From positions 248,001 to 312,000 of the forward strand of contig QGHH01000003.1 in assembly GCA_003640645.1 (NCBI GenBank): 64,000 nt of DNA. The letters run 5' to 3'. The notes beneath the pieces are model-generated. The model saw nothing but the letters and a program-made list of their open reading frames with translations, had not been told where the DNA came from and searched no databases. Numbering within the stretch: the stretch's first letter is position 1; each line of letters begins with the position of its first letter. Shown here piece by piece: positions 45,916-55,789 of the stretch. Source of the DNA: Fredinandcohnia aciditolerans. Lineage in GTDB: Bacteria > Bacillota > Bacilli > Bacillales > Bacillaceae_L. The position numbers and the translations under genes were made by a program.

Positions 45916-46341
45916 ATGAGGAAACCTGTCAAAACTATTTTAAGTGCAGCATTATTAGTTGTCGGACTTGCAGGATGTCAAGGTAACGATAATAACTTTG
46001 ATACCAAAAATAATGGGGATGTCAAAATATTGAATCAAAGAAACGATAATGGGCATGGTTTCAATCAAAACGACAGATTTGACAATAACAATGGTCGTAG
46101 TAACATCATGAATGACCGTAATCAAGATTGTAATGATGACCTCTATTATGGTCAAAGTGGTACTGGCACTACAAGTATTGGGACAGGAACTACTGGTACC
46201 GGTGGTGCTGGTGCGATGGGATCTGGAACAGCAGGCAGTGGAGCTGGAACAGGCGCTGGTGTTAATGGAGGTCCTGGTGCAGGTACTACTGGATATGATG
46301 GTTGTCGAGACGGAACTGGACTAGGGTCAAATAATCGCTAA
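45916..46341 (+). CDS. Gly/Thr/Asn-rich lipoprotein
   Basis: This 141-residue protein has a signal peptide with lipobox L-V-V-G-L-A-G-C21. An Asn-rich segment (N-D-N-G-H-G-F-N-Q-N-D-R-F) follows, then a Gly/Thr/Ala-rich repeat (G-T-G-T-T-S-I-G-T-G-T-T-G). Cysteines near the end (D-C-N-D-D, D-G-C-R-D) may pair. AGAGGGGG precedes the ATG. The composition suggests a surface or spore-associated linker-type protein, with unknown function. Confidence 0.75.
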   Translation: MRKPVKTILSAALLVVGLAGCQGNDNNFDTKNNGDVKILNQRNDNGHGFNQNDRFDNNNGRSNIMNDRNQDCNDDLYYGQSGTGTTSIGTGTTGTGGAGAMGSGTAGSGAGTGAGVNGGPGAGTTGYDGCRDGTGLGSNNR

Positions 46342-46391
46342 GCAAGATCGGTTTCCATTGGAGTTGTAATTATATTCATGAATGTGGATAT

Positions 46392-46442
46392 TCCAATGGC
46401 CTGGCATTTAAGTATACTTTAGTGGTCAGGCCATTGGTTTTC
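46392..46442 (+). terminator. Terminator between the lipoprotein and thiG
   Basis: CCAATGGCCTG and CAGGCCATTGG form an 11-base stem with a 24-base loop, followed by TTTTC. It lies between convergent genes. Confidence 0.7.
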
Positions 46443-46450
46443 AGTAATTG

Positions 46451-47218
46451 TTAAGAACTAACCAACCCTGTTAATGGGCTACTCGCTACTGCGTAGTCTT
46501 TTTCTTCAATGCGTCCGGCCTCATAGCCTAGTCTTCCTGCTTCTAAAGCAAGCTTGACAGCACGTGCCATTTTTACAGGATCCTTTGCACCTGAGACAGC
46601 CGTATTTAAAAGAACACCGTCTGCGCCAAGTTCCATCGCATAAGCAACATCCTTAGGTGAACCAATTCCCGCATCGATAATGACCGGAACTTGAGATTGC
46701 TCAATTATAAATTTTAAATTTAAAGGGTTAATAATTCCTTTACCTGAACCAATTGGACTTGCCCCCGGCATAATTGCATGTACACCGAGATCCTCTAATC
46801 GCTTAGCTAGCACCACATCATCTGACGTATACGGTAACACAATGAAACCTTCATTAAGAAGCATTTCCGATGCCTTCAACGTTTCGATTGGGTCTGGTAA
46901 AAGGGACCTGTCATCTCCAATAACCTCCACTTTAATCATGTCACACAAACCAGATGCTTTAGCTAGTTTTGCAATTCGAACCGCTTCCTCGGCAGTTTTA
47001 GCTCCTGCTGTATTTGGAAGTAGTGTATATTTTGTTAAATCTAATTGCTCTAAAAAATTGGGTTGGCTTTCTTCAAAAATGTTCATTCTTCTCACAGCAA
47101 ACGTTAAAATTTCAGCATCTGAAACCTCAACAGCTTGCTTTTGAATTTCAAAAGATGGATATTTTCCTGTTCCTAATAAAAGTCTAGAATGGAATGTACG
47201 ATTTGCTATTGTTAACAT
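46451..47218 (-). CDS. thiG: Thiazole synthase
   Basis: This 255-residue TIM-barrel enzyme condenses DXP, dehydroglycine and ThiS-thiocarboxylate to the thiazole phosphate of thiamine. The catalytic lysine is in M-I-K-V-E-V-I-G-D. The C-terminal phosphate site is [10 protein letters not shown] and [10 protein letters not shown]. It is separated from thiS by two bases and is the last gene of the operon. The length is normal. Confidence 0.97.
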   Translation of the reverse strand: MLTIANRTFHSRLLLGTGKYPSFEIQKQAVEVSDAEILTFAVRRMNIFEESQPNFLEQLDLTKYTLLPNTAGAKTAEEAVRIAKLAKASGLCDMIKVEVIGDDRSLLPDPIETLKASEMLLNEGFIVLPYTSDDVVLAKRLEDLGVHAIMPGASPIGSGKGIINPLNLKFIIEQSQVPVIIDAGIGSPKDVAYAMELGADGVLLNTAVSGAKDPVKMARAVKLALEAGRLGYEAGRIEEKDYAVASSPLTGLVSS

Positions 47219-47220
47219 GA

Positions 47221-47424
47221 TTATCCTCCTCCTACAAATTGGACGATTTCAATAATATCGCCATTTTTAAGTCTCATCGCTTTATAGTCATCTTTTTGAA
47301 TAATATCCTCATTAATCTCTACAATCGCGATCCGATTTTCCAAGTTATAATGAGTCAAAAGCTTATCCACTGAATTTACTTCTTCAGGAAGTTCAACCTG
47401 CTCTCCGTTAAGCCTAATCTTCAT
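47221..47424 (-). CDS. thiS: Thiamine biosynthesis sulfur carrier ThiS
   Basis: This 67-residue ubiquitin-fold protein ends V-Q-F-V-G-G-G. The terminal Gly is normally adenylated by ThiF and converted to thiocarboxylate, the sulfur donor to ThiG. It sits between thiO and thiG. No thiF is visible nearby, so the activating enzyme must be elsewhere. Confidence 0.95.
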   Translation of the reverse strand: MKIRLNGEQVELPEEVNSVDKLLTHYNLENRIAIVEINEDIIQKDDYKAMRLKNGDIIEIVQFVGGG

Positions 47425-47436
47425 TTTCTCACCTCC

Positions 47437-48549
47437 CTAAATCAACGTTTTTTGTCTTCGATCAATACGAAAAGCATCGATCCATTCCTGTTTTACCTCT
47501 TTATTTAAAATTAGGTCATGTATCATTTTCCCGGTTGCAGGGGCAAGGAGAATCCCATTTCGAAAATGGCCACAAGCAATCAAAATTTGATCCTCCTCAG
47601 GGTGTTTGCCAATAAATGGATGTCCATCAAATGTGGTAGGTCTTAAACCAGATGTAAACCCTTCTATTTTCCAGTTAGCAGAGGAGGGGAGCATCATTTT
47701 CGCTTTATTAATTAAACTCTGAACACTATCAAGTCTAATCGATTCACTCCAGTCATCTGGAATCATCGTTGCCCCGATCACGAGTTTTCCGTTATTTCTT
47801 GGAACGATATATGATTTGTCATGGAACAACGTGTGCTGCAAAAGAGGTTTCTCGTGCTTAACAATGATACTTTCTCCTTTTACAGGTGACAGTTGTTCAG
47901 AGATTCCTAGATTCTGAAAAAGGTGATTACTATAGACACCAGTTGCTATAACGATGTGCTTTGCTTTGACATTGCCTTTAGCTGTTTTTACAATGTAGTT
48001 GTTTTCATGTTTTTCGATTTCATAGACGTGACAGCTATCAAAAATAGAAGCACCAAGAACTAGGGCGCTTTTTGCAAAAGCCTCACATGTACTAGTCGGA
48101 ATAACGTTCACATCATCTTTGATATAGGCAGCTCCTAAAACGTCATCGCTAATCCCAGGTTCCATACATTGGACTTCTTGCCCGCTCAGCTCTTTTACAG
48201 TTGGCTGCTTTAAAAGTGAATGGAGGTCTAGCATTTCATTTTCAGTGAATGCTAGCTTTAAAATGCCGCCATTTCGATATCCAATATCAATACCACTTAA
48301 ATCAAAGAGTTCATCTTTTAATCGTATGTACTCAAGTTGACTCGATCTTGCAAAAGGGAAGAAGAGGGAAAAATCACCATCGCTTTCGGAATGAGCACCA
48401 AGCATGCCAGCAGCAGCTTTGGTTGTTTTCGCACCAATTTGCCCTCCATCAAATAGCGCAACATCCATTTGCGCATTGGCTAAATAATAAGCAATGGAGC
48501 AACCAATAATTCCACCACCAATAACAACTACTTCATACCTATTTTTCAT
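47437..48549 (-). CDS. thiO: Glycine oxidase ThiO
   Basis: This ~370-residue FAD-dependent oxidase has dinucleotide fold V-I-G-G-G-I-I-G-C and a D-amino-acid-oxidase-type C-terminus (R-P-T-T-F-D-G-H-P, H-F-R-N-G-I). It oxidises glycine to the imine used for thiazole formation. I start at 48549, with GAGGCG upstream, rather than at an extended frame 30 codons longer. It overlaps the end of tenI by about ten bases. Confidence 0.95.
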   Translation of the reverse strand: MKNRYEVVVIGGGIIGCSIAYYLANAQMDVALFDGGQIGAKTTKAAAGMLGAHSESDGDFSLFFPFARSSQLEYIRLKDELFDLSGIDIGYRNGGILKLAFTENEMLDLHSLLKQPTVKELSGQEVQCMEPGISDDVLGAAYIKDDVNVIPTSTCEAFAKSALVLGASIFDSCHVYEIEKHENNYIVKTAKGNVKAKHIVIATGVYSNHLFQNLGISEQLSPVKGESIIVKHEKPLLQHTLFHDKSYIVPRNNGKLVIGATMIPDDWSESIRLDSVQSLINKAKMMLPSSANWKIEGFTSGLRPTTFDGHPFIGKHPEEDQILIACGHFRNGILLAPATGKMIHDLILNKEVKQEWIDAFRIDRRQKTLI

Positions 48550-49141
48550 GATGAATCGCCTCACTGAATGTTTTTGTGATGGAATAAGGTTCATCTGTCG
48601 CAAAAATACTGGACATGATTGCCACACCATCTGCCCCAACTTCTTTAATAGATGGTAATGTTTCTAACGTAATGCCACCAATTGCATAAACAGGGATGCT
48701 CAGTTCTTTTTTCATTTGAAATAAAGGCTCAATCCCGTTTGGGGCTAGACCTTGTTTGCTCTTTGTTTCGAAACAATGTCCATATAGGATGTAATCTGCG
48801 CCATTTGCCTCCGCTTCTTTTGCTTTTTCAAAGGAATGAACACTACAACCCACTCTCATTTGCGGTACACATTTTTTCACCATCTTTACAGGTAGGCTGT
48901 GTTCAGGTAAGTGAACAGTAGGTATATCCATACATAGTGCAACATCAAGTCGGTCATTGATGATGATTTTCTCTTTCTTCACACCGTTGTTTAGTAAATA
49001 TTCGATTAAGGACACAATTTCGAGAACAGATTTTGATTTCTCTCGAATCTGCACGTAATCAATTACATCTTTAATCGCAATAATTTTTTCAGCAATAGCT
49101 TTTACGGATTGTCGATCATCCGTCACAGCAATTAATTTCAT
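48539..49141 (-). CDS. tenI: Thiazole tautomerase TenI
   Basis: This 200-residue TIM-barrel protein is similar to thiamine-phosphate synthase (D-Y-V-Q-I-R-E-K-S-K-S, I-I-N-D-R-L-D-V-A). The ThiE-type product-binding residues are altered, and S-V-H-S-F-E-K-A-K-E-A-E plus Y-A-I-G-G-I-T match TenI, which aromatises the thiazole tautomer. It is the first gene of the operon and lies behind a TPP riboswitch. ThiE cannot be fully excluded from sequence alone. Confidence 0.85.
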   Translation of the reverse strand: MKLIAVTDDRQSVKAIAEKIIAIKDVIDYVQIREKSKSVLEIVSLIEYLLNNGVKKEKIIINDRLDVALCMDIPTVHLPEHSLPVKMVKKCVPQMRVGCSVHSFEKAKEAEANGADYILYGHCFETKSKQGLAPNGIEPLFQMKKELSIPVYAIGGITLETLPSIKEVGADGVAIMSSIFATDEPYSITKTFSEAIHHEK

Positions 49142-49202
49142 TGAACTACTCCTTTTCGTCTAACAACTTGCAGCGTAAAAAAAGGAATATAACGGCTAAA
49201 GC

Positions 49203-49240
49203 ACAACAAAAAACCACTCTCCAAAGTAGGAAAGTGGTTG
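49203..49240 (-). terminator. Riboswitch-controlled terminator before tenI
   Basis: On the minus strand ACCACTTTCC pairs with GGAGAGTGGT across a short loop and is followed by TTTTTTG. It lies between the TPP aptamer and the tenI start, as expected for transcriptional attenuation. Confidence 0.88.
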
Positions 49241-49267
49241 TTATGTATACACATAAAAAACGATTGC

Positions 49268-49368
49268 CTTAACCACATCCCTACGCAGGTACAAGCCTGT
49301 TCAGGTAATGAGGGTTTCAAAGTACACTACTTTTTTCTCAGCTCTTATCAAGAGTTCCCCTAGTGAAA
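49268..49368 (-). promoter_or_regulatory. TPP (THI-box) riboswitch aptamer
   Basis: The minus strand shows the conserved elements in order: ACTAGGGGAAC, CTGAGA, AAACCCTCATTACCTGAACA, then GCGTAGGGATGTGGTTAAGG. These match the pyrophosphate- and pyrimidine-binding arms of the TPP aptamer. With TPP bound, the terminator at 49203-49240 should form and shut off tenI-thiO-thiS-thiG. Confidence 0.95.
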
Positions 49369-49438
49369 ATACAAAACTATTAACTTATAACCTAAAATTA
49401 CCACAATTCCGTCCAATTGAAAAGGCATAAGTTTCCAA

Positions 49439-49471
49439 TGGGTCAGAGGGACAGGTCCCTTGTCCCAGGTT
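49439..49471. repeat. GGGACAGG-type dispersed short repeat, copy 1
   Basis: It contains GGGTCAGAGGGACAGG followed by TCCCTTGTCCCAGG. The GGGACA and TGTCCC arms are inverted. Related copies are at 56533, 57030 and 59918. It is common intergenic Bacillus-type sequence. The gap 49369-49662 has no other feature. Confidence 0.6.
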
Positions 49472-49662
49472 TTTGTTTTCCTCTAAATACAAATGTCTCT
49501 AGTTAGGTGGAAACTTACTAAACATTCGCAAATACCCGAATTCAGATATCATCCTTGCTTGTCATCTGTTTTTCACCTAAAATAAAAGAATCTTTGGACG
49601 GCCTGAGTCTCTATATACAGATTCAGGCCTTCAGTTTGCATGTAAGAAAGGAACGTCATGAT

Positions 49663-50769
49663 ATGAATTCATCTGAGTATTTTTATAGATTTCTAGAGCC
49701 GATATCCAAAGAATTAGCTTTCTTGGCGGGGGAATTGGAACACTCCATTTTTACAAGTCCACGTACAATGTTAACTCATTCAAGGGTACTCGTTGAAAAT
49801 ATTCTGCAGCAAGTAATGGAATATGAAAAAATGAAAGAAGATCCTCGCATAACCCTAAAAGAAAGACTCACTCTTTTAGATAATGAAGGAATTCTAACAT
49901 CAGAGATAAGGGATGCCCTTCATTTAGTTCGTCAACTAGGTAATCAAGCCTCACATGACAAGAGAAGGTTTCGTTATTCGGAAGCACTGTTATCATGGGA
50001 AGCAATTTACCAAATTGTGAGATGGTTTGTTGAAGTGTATAGCTCCTTAACAATCGAAGTACCAGCTTATCAGGATCCGACAACTCCAAAGGAAGAGCGT
50101 TACGATATTACCGAACTAGAGCTTCGGTTGAAATCACTAGAAGATGTATTAGTTGCTTCTATGAAAAAGGGAACACCCGATACGAAGGTTCAAAATGAGG
50201 TTGCAGTTACAACAGAAGTTACTCCATCAAAAATGGCAGAGCCGGGATATACAACGATTCGTACGATTGAGTATAAAGGGGATACGTTGGAAGTTCCATA
50301 TTTTCTACGTGATGCTTTTTTGCTGCCACAACGATTTGATAAATCAGAGACTTTTTTAATTAGACTAGGTGCTGAGCAGCAAGCGCGTATTATGAGCGAA
50401 TTACCAAGCAATCTCGAAGCCTTGCATAAGTATGTTAAACGTTTTAATGAAAACAATGATAAACAATTCTTCGAGGAGTTAAAAATCTTTATTGAAGAAG
50501 AAAAGATTCGTAGAAAAGTAACTCTTGAACGACCAGGAGAACTGCTTTTATTTTACAAATCAGATTACATGATCCTAACAGATTCTCTTAAACAGATTCC
50601 TCTTATTAAAGACGAGTTTATAGGCGTACCCAGCCTTATTAAACAATTAAACGAAGATGGAATCCATACAGTTGGACAACTTCCGAAGGAGCTTGTGATT
50701 CTCGGAAAATATAAAAATGTTGGGGTTGTGAATGTAGCGAGATTGTTTAAGCAGTTGAAGGGGAAGTAA
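49663..50769 (+). CDS. DUF4145-containing protein
   Basis: This 368-residue soluble protein has an N-terminal part (residues ~20-130) matching DUF4145: H-S-R-V-L-V-E-N-I-L-Q-Q-V and R-Q-L-G-N-Q-A-S-H-D. That domain is often seen in restriction and defence proteins. The C-terminal part has a helix-rich region and ends K-N-V-G-V-V-N-V-A-R-L-F-K-Q-L. I start at ATG 49663, with AAAGGAACG upstream. No partner restriction gene is adjacent, and the role is unknown. Confidence 0.7.
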   Translation: MNSSEYFYRFLEPISKELAFLAGELEHSIFTSPRTMLTHSRVLVENILQQVMEYEKMKEDPRITLKERLTLLDNEGILTSEIRDALHLVRQLGNQASHDKRRFRYSEALLSWEAIYQIVRWFVEVYSSLTIEVPAYQDPTTPKEERYDITELELRLKSLEDVLVASMKKGTPDTKVQNEVAVTTEVTPSKMAEPGYTTIRTIEYKGDTLEVPYFLRDAFLLPQRFDKSETFLIRLGAEQQARIMSELPSNLEALHKYVKRFNENNDKQFFEELKIFIEEEKIRRKVTLERPGELLLFYKSDYMILTDSLKQIPLIKDEFIGVPSLIKQLNEDGIHTVGQLPKELVILGKYKNVGVVNVARLFKQLKGK

Positions 50770-50813
50770 ACCGAGAACATTCCGATGTTAGTGTCACACA
50801 TAAAAAATTATGA

Positions 50814-50839
50814 GCCACCCGGACTGGGTGGCTTTTTTA
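50814..50839 (+). terminator. Terminator after the DUF4145 gene
   Basis: GCCACCC and GGGTGGC form a seven-base GC stem over GGACT, followed by TTTTTTAG. Confidence 0.9.
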
Positions 50840-51294
50840 GTAGTGGCAGTAAATCCGGAATAGTGGCAGTATCTCCAGTTATCAACAGTAAACTCGGCGG
50901 ATTTTCAGTAATAGAATGATTTATCCATTTTACTTTCTTCAATATTTTCATCTCTTAAGACATAAAAATCATCAAATTGTTGCAATTTGCAACAAAATGT
51001 TTTCGATTTCGGAAATAGCCTCAAAAATTTACTAAAACCTTAATAAAAATACGACAATATGAGTAAAAAAAAGAAGGAAATTATTATTTTTTGACGAATT
51101 TATAGGAGCAATCCTTTAAAGTGACGAATTATCCCTCTTAAATATTCCATTAGCAGTGGAATAAATTATTCGATGAAATCAAAAAAAGGTGAGTGTATAA
51201 ACATAAAATATTTTCATAGAACATTCTTTATTTGGTAATTTTTGTCGGATAATTTCCTAAGATGATTCTTCTAACCAGAAATAGGGGGGATAGT
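50840..51294. other. Noncoding gap
   Basis: Two partial copies of TAGTGGCAGTA occur early. ATTCCATTAGCAGTGGAAT (51145-51163) is a short inverted repeat. The stretch before the histidine kinase is AT-rich. No gene is supported. Confidence 0.6.
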
Positions 51295-52554
51295 GTGTTT
51301 AATTATATAGAAACCTTATTATTAAATTTGCTTTTTTTGGTCGTTTTTATTTTATTTATTCCTTATATAATTGAAACAAATGTTAAGAATTTGTCTTGCC
51401 AACTAAAAAAGGGAATTCAATTAATTTCGGTCATCATAGCCATGATTAGTTGTATGCTATTTCCGTTTCATATTGGTGATGAGATTATCTTGGATTTACG
51501 GACGGTTGCCATTATGGTTGGTGGTTTATACCTTGGGAGAAAAGCTAGTGTCACTTTAGTCATTATTTTTCTAATCATTCGGCTTTATTTAGGAGAATTT
51601 GGAATTGGTTTTTATGCTTCAGCCATTGCAAGTTTATTCATTTTAGCTGTTATATTTCTAGTTCGAAATATATTTGATAGAGCTTCAAAGCATAGAAGAA
51701 TCCTGATTGCATGTAGTTTTTCTTTCTTTATTTGTACATTAGTTTTAGTCATCCGATTTTTGCTTGGACATATACTTTTGTCTGATTATAAGGTAATTAT
51801 CACTTTCTTCTTAGTTCATCTAATAAGTACATTCTTTATTGTGTATTTCTCTGAAATGCTACAAGAGAGCTCCTACATGAATATGCAAGTCATTAAGGCT
51901 GAGAAATTAGAGGTAGTTAGTCACCTTGCATCAAGTATTTCTCATGAAGTCAGAAATCCTCTTACTGTAGTGAAAGGCATTTTACAGATGTTATATAAAA
52001 ATGAATGGGACGAAGAGAAGAGAAATCAGTTCATCGAAATCTCCCTCCAAGAAATTGACCGTGCAAATGATATTATTGGAAACTATTTAACTTTTGCTAA
52101 ATCCGTACATGAAGAACATATAATCGTAAATCTTGAGCAAGAACTCCAACGTTCGATAAATGTGATTACACCAATGGCAAATATGAACTGTGTTGATATC
52201 CATACCATGATTGAACCAATTCGTATGAAAGGAGATCCACAGCTCTTACAACAATGCTTCTTAAATATTACAAAAAATTGTATTGAAGCGATGCCAAATG
52301 GCGGAAATCTTTTTATTCGTACAAAAGTAGTGGAAGATGGTGTGGTTATTGAGATCAAAGATACTGGAGAAGGAATGTCAGACGAACAGCTTAATCGTTT
52401 AGGAGAGCCGTTTTTTACGACGAAAGGAAGAGAGGGTACTGGCCTAGGTATGATGGCGGTTATAAAAATCATAAGACTCATGAAAGGAAAATTAGATGTT
52501 ACCAGCAAAAAAAACGAAGGGACACTATTCCGGATCTACTTTCCTCACCCCTAG
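51295..52554 (+). CDS. Membrane sensor histidine kinase
   Basis: This ~419-residue protein has about six N-terminal membrane helices (residues 5-190) resembling the 5TM-LytS-type receptor (M-V-G-G-L-Y-L-G-R-K-A-S). The HisKA domain has phosphoryl His in S-I-S-H-E-V-R-N-P-L, and the HATPase has N-I-T-K-N-C-I-E-A, D-T-G-E-G-M and G-L-G-M. GTG 51295 follows AGGGGGGA. Sporulation kinases of Bacilli (KinB-like) have this kind of architecture, but no response regulator is adjacent, so the target is unknown. Confidence 0.9.
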   Translation: MFNYIETLLLNLLFLVVFILFIPYIIETNVKNLSCQLKKGIQLISVIIAMISCMLFPFHIGDEIILDLRTVAIMVGGLYLGRKASVTLVIIFLIIRLYLGEFGIGFYASAIASLFILAVIFLVRNIFDRASKHRRILIACSFSFFICTLVLVIRFLLGHILLSDYKVIITFFLVHLISTFFIVYFSEMLQESSYMNMQVIKAEKLEVVSHLASSISHEVRNPLTVVKGILQMLYKNEWDEEKRNQFIEISLQEIDRANDIIGNYLTFAKSVHEEHIIVNLEQELQRSINVITPMANMNCVDIHTMIEPIRMKGDPQLLQQCFLNITKNCIEAMPNGGNLFIRTKVVEDGVVIEIKDTGEGMSDEQLNRLGEPFFTTKGREGTGLGMMAVIKIIRLMKGKLDVTSKKNEGTLFRIYFPHP

Positions 52555-52601
52555 TTCGGAGCAGGTTGCCTGACCCAAATCTAGCTTGAATACAGAGAGA
52601 T

Positions 52602-52646
52602 AGCAGTTCTGCAATTTCCATAAATGGATGCAGAGCTGTTTTTTAT
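52602..52646 (+). terminator. Terminator after the histidine kinase
   Basis: AGCAGTTCTGCA and TGCAGAGCTGTT form a 12-position stem with two mismatches, followed by TTTTTA. Confidence 0.8.
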
Positions 52647-52759
52647 GACGGCATCATTTCATCTTTACTTCCAAGGAATATCTGGAAATTGTCCTTGTAG
52701 TTTTTTCCTTCTATGCTATACTTTGATGTGTTTGATTTAACATCAAGAAGGAGGAAAAA

Positions 52760-54133
52760 ATGAAACAATATCCATTGTTCCGCTATCTTTATATTTTTTA
52801 TTCATTTGTATTTTTGCTCCATACGATTAATATTTTTATAGATAGTGAGACAATTAATTACATACTCGGAGTACTTGCTATTATCATGCTCATTGTGTCA
52901 TTTCCTTTGGCATCTGGGCTTTTTAAAATACTTGGGGGAGCCTTTCTATTCATCGGAGGATATTTATTCTTTACAACAGGTCAGTCCATTCAGATTATTC
53001 CTAGTTTATTAACTTCGAATTTATCTCTATTGACATTACTAGCCATGCTGCCTTGGATGAATAGCATCGTCAGAAGTGGAAGATTTGATCGGAATATGAA
53101 TCTATTGATGAAAGTGAATGTCTCAGATTTAGGGAAATTATACCCAAGGAGTTCACTCATTACGCATATTCTTGCGGCCTTTTTAAATCTATCAGCAGCA
53201 ACCATCTCTCAAGATGTACTTAAGAGCACATTATCTTCTTTTAGTAAAGAAATTCGTAATTCGTTTATCACAACAGCTTCACTAAGAGGATACTCTTTAG
53301 CCCTATTGTGGAGTCCATTGGAGATTATGGTAGCAGTTTCCATATTTACAACAGGGGTTGAATATGTAACCCTCTTACCATGGCTCATTCTAATGGCAGT
53401 TATTGCGTTTATTTTAGATTCTTTGTTTGGACGAATTTTTTATAAAAAATACAAGTTTGATGAAGTGACTACTAAGCGACAGCCAACAATCAATATGAAA
53501 CAATTAGTGAGAAAGATGATTCATTTCGTCATCGCACTAGTCTTGTTCCTGATTCACGTTATTGTAATAGGAAATCTATTTGATTTAAGCTTTACGTTAA
53601 CCGTAACAATTGTTATTTTCCCATTTGCTTTCATTTGGTCTTTACTAATGAAAAGACGGAGAAGTTTCTGGACAATTGGCTGGAATAATTGGAAAACAAA
53701 GACAAATACCATGCAGAATTTTATTGTATTATTTATCTCTTTGTCATTATTTTCGACTAGTATAGGAGATACTTCATTTTTAGAAGTGATTCAAAAACCA
53801 CTTGCCTTTGTTTCGGATTATCCAATGTTAATCTTGTTCCTTATCCAAGTGATCTTTGTATTCTTAAGTATGTTTGGTATTCATCCGATTGCAACAGTGG
53901 GTATTTTAACAGGAATCGTCACTCCGATGTTTGAAGTAATCAATCCAGTGAGTATTGCACTTGTTCTAATTACAGGTTCTGTGGCTACCTTTACAGTAGG
54001 AACTTACGGATTGCTTGTGACATTAACAGCCATGGGCACACAGCAAAGCCCATTCCGGATTACCGTACAAAACATGCCATTCGCCATCGGTATGTGGATC
54101 ATTGGAACCGTTGTAGCGTATTTGTTATTGTAA
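52760..54133 (+). CDS. Large multi-pass permease
   Basis: This 457-residue protein has about 12 hydrophobic helices. Motifs F-G-I-H-P-I-A-T-V-G-I-L-T and G-T-Y-G-L-L-V-T-L-T-A-M-G resemble the re-entrant loops of the ion-transporter superfamily. The central loop (F-Y-K-K-Y-K-F-D-E-V) is basic. AGGAGG lies seven bases before the ATG. The substrate cannot be read, and the neighbours do not suggest one. Confidence 0.75.
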   Translation: MKQYPLFRYLYIFYSFVFLLHTINIFIDSETINYILGVLAIIMLIVSFPLASGLFKILGGAFLFIGGYLFFTTGQSIQIIPSLLTSNLSLLTLLAMLPWMNSIVRSGRFDRNMNLLMKVNVSDLGKLYPRSSLITHILAAFLNLSAATISQDVLKSTLSSFSKEIRNSFITTASLRGYSLALLWSPLEIMVAVSIFTTGVEYVTLLPWLILMAVIAFILDSLFGRIFYKKYKFDEVTTKRQPTINMKQLVRKMIHFVIALVLFLIHVIVIGNLFDLSFTLTVTIVIFPFAFIWSLLMKRRRSFWTIGWNNWKTKTNTMQNFIVLFISLSLFSTSIGDTSFLEVIQKPLAFVSDYPMLILFLIQVIFVFLSMFGIHPIATVGILTGIVTPMFEVINPVSIALVLITGSVATFTVGTYGLLVTLTAMGTQQSPFRITVQNMPFAIGMWIIGTVVAYLLL

Positions 54134-54154
54134 TATTAAAATGAAACCGCTTGT

Positions 54155-54184
54155 TGGGACAGATTTATTCTGTCCCATTTTTTG
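54155..54184 (+). terminator. Terminator after the permease
   Basis: TGGGACAGA and TCTGTCCCA form a nine-base stem over a short loop, followed by TTTTTTGG. Confidence 0.88.
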
Positions 54185-54423
54185 GTTAGTGAGAAAAGGA
54201 ATGACATGATCCACCATTCTATTAACCTAACATCATATGCTGTCAATCCTCAAAATAGACCACAAATTCCGTAAAACTTTTCGAATAAATTTCCTCAACT
54301 TTACGAATAAATCTCGAACCTCTCCAGTAGTGTAGTAATACAACTATTCAATTGAATTATTTAATACTCGACAAAACCCGAAAGAGATTTGAACTGAATA
54401 GGTAACTATTTAGGAGGAATGTG

Positions 54424-54585
54424 ATGATTGTTGAAGATATGAAACATTATCCATCGATTCTTAGGGTGCTCAGTGAAGAAAGGGTTAAAAATAAAGATAA
54501 GAATGAAAGCGTTATTAAAAAATACGAAAATGAACTATGCTTAGAGGGTACGGCAGTTACGTATACTGCTGCTTTAGATGAATAA
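54424..54585 (+). CDS. 53-residue upstream peptide coupled to the MFS gene
   Basis: ATG 54424 has AGGAGGAATG upstream. The product is soluble and charged (L-S-E-E-R-V-K-N-K-D-K-N-E). It overlaps the MFS start by eight bases, so the two are translationally coupled. The only strong ribosome site is in front of this ORF. It may be a leader peptide rather than a functional protein. Confidence 0.5.
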   Translation: MIVEDMKHYPSILRVLSEERVKNKDKNESVIKKYENELCLEGTAVTYTAALDE

Positions 54586-55789
54586 GAATGATTCTCTGGA
54601 AAAAGGAAAATATCACACCAGTAAGTTAATTTTGTTATCACTTGCCATGTTTGGCACAATGACAACATGGTTCTCAATGACGGCAGTTTTGCCAACTTTA
54701 ATCGATTTATGGGAGTTGAGTAGCAGTCAAGTCAGCTTTATTACGATTATGGTCAATTTAGGATTTATTATCGGTTCAGTGCTGTCAGCATTTTTAAATC
54801 TACCTGATCGCATTGAACCACATATTTTATTCTTTTGGTCAGCTATACTAGCGGGAGTTACGACAATTTTAACCGCTTTACTAGCTAAAAGTTTAATTGT
54901 TGCGTTATTGTTTCGCTTTTTTACAGGCGTTGCCTTATCAGGTGTATACGGTCCAGGGATGAAACTTGTTTCCACTTGGTTTAAAGAGAGGCGTGGGATG
55001 GCTTTGGGGCTAGTCGTGGGTGCACTTACGATTGGTTCAGCTGGACCCCATTTTTTTAAAGGAATCGGGTTCTCGTCATGGGAACTGGTCTTATTGATAA
55101 CGGGATTATGTTCCATATTATCTGGTTTACTAATGCTTCTCGTAAAAGTAGGACCCTATGCATTACCCACTGGAAACTTTGATCCAAATGCGATTCCTCG
55201 TGCTTTTAAAAATCAAAAGGTACGCCTTGCGAACTTTGGTTACTTTGGTCATATGTGGGAGCTTTACGCGATGTGGTCCTGGTTTGGGATATTTTTAGCA
55301 GAGAGCTTTAAAACAAGTGGGATTGTAAATTTTTCTACATCCGCTTCAATTGTAACATTCGTAGTAATTGGTTCCGGATTCTTTGGAGCCTGGTTTGGCG
55401 GTTTATTTGCCGATCGAATTGGCCGAGAAAAAGTAACATTATGGTCATTAGGGGTTTCTGGGACACTCACACTTTTTATTGGATTTTTCTTCGGTAGCTC
55501 ACCCTGGATTATCTCCATTTTAGGAATCATCTGGGGAGTAAGTATTATTGCAGATTCTGCTCAGTTCTCAGTACTTATCACCGAGCACGTCGATTAGCGC
55601 TATGTCGGTTCATCATTAACAATCCAATTAGCACTAGGTTATGTACTTACGATTATTGTCATTTTCCTCGTACCCTTAATCGAATCAGTTATTGGTTGGG
55701 AATATACATTTTTGATCCTATTACCCGGACCTGTTTTAGGATTCCTTTCGATGTATCGATTACATCGAATAAAAACTAGATTTACATGA
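54578..55789 (+). pseudogene. MFS transporter with in-frame TAG
   Basis: This protein has about 12 membrane helices. The frame from 54578 stops at TAG 55595-55597 (E-H-V-D-stop) after 339 residues. In the same frame it then continues R-Y-V-G-S-S-L-T-I-Q-L and two more helices to TGA at 55789 (403 codons in all). One base change would restore it. The N-terminal G-x3-G-x3-G and G-P-G-M-K-L motifs fit MFS anion or nitrate-type porters. It could be a nonsense mutation, a sequencing error, or programmed readthrough; the first is simplest. Confidence 0.85.

Noticed and set aside
51295-52554. Naming the histidine kinase KinB
   Set aside because: The architecture is similar, but there is no kapB-like neighbour and no unique signature; left generic.
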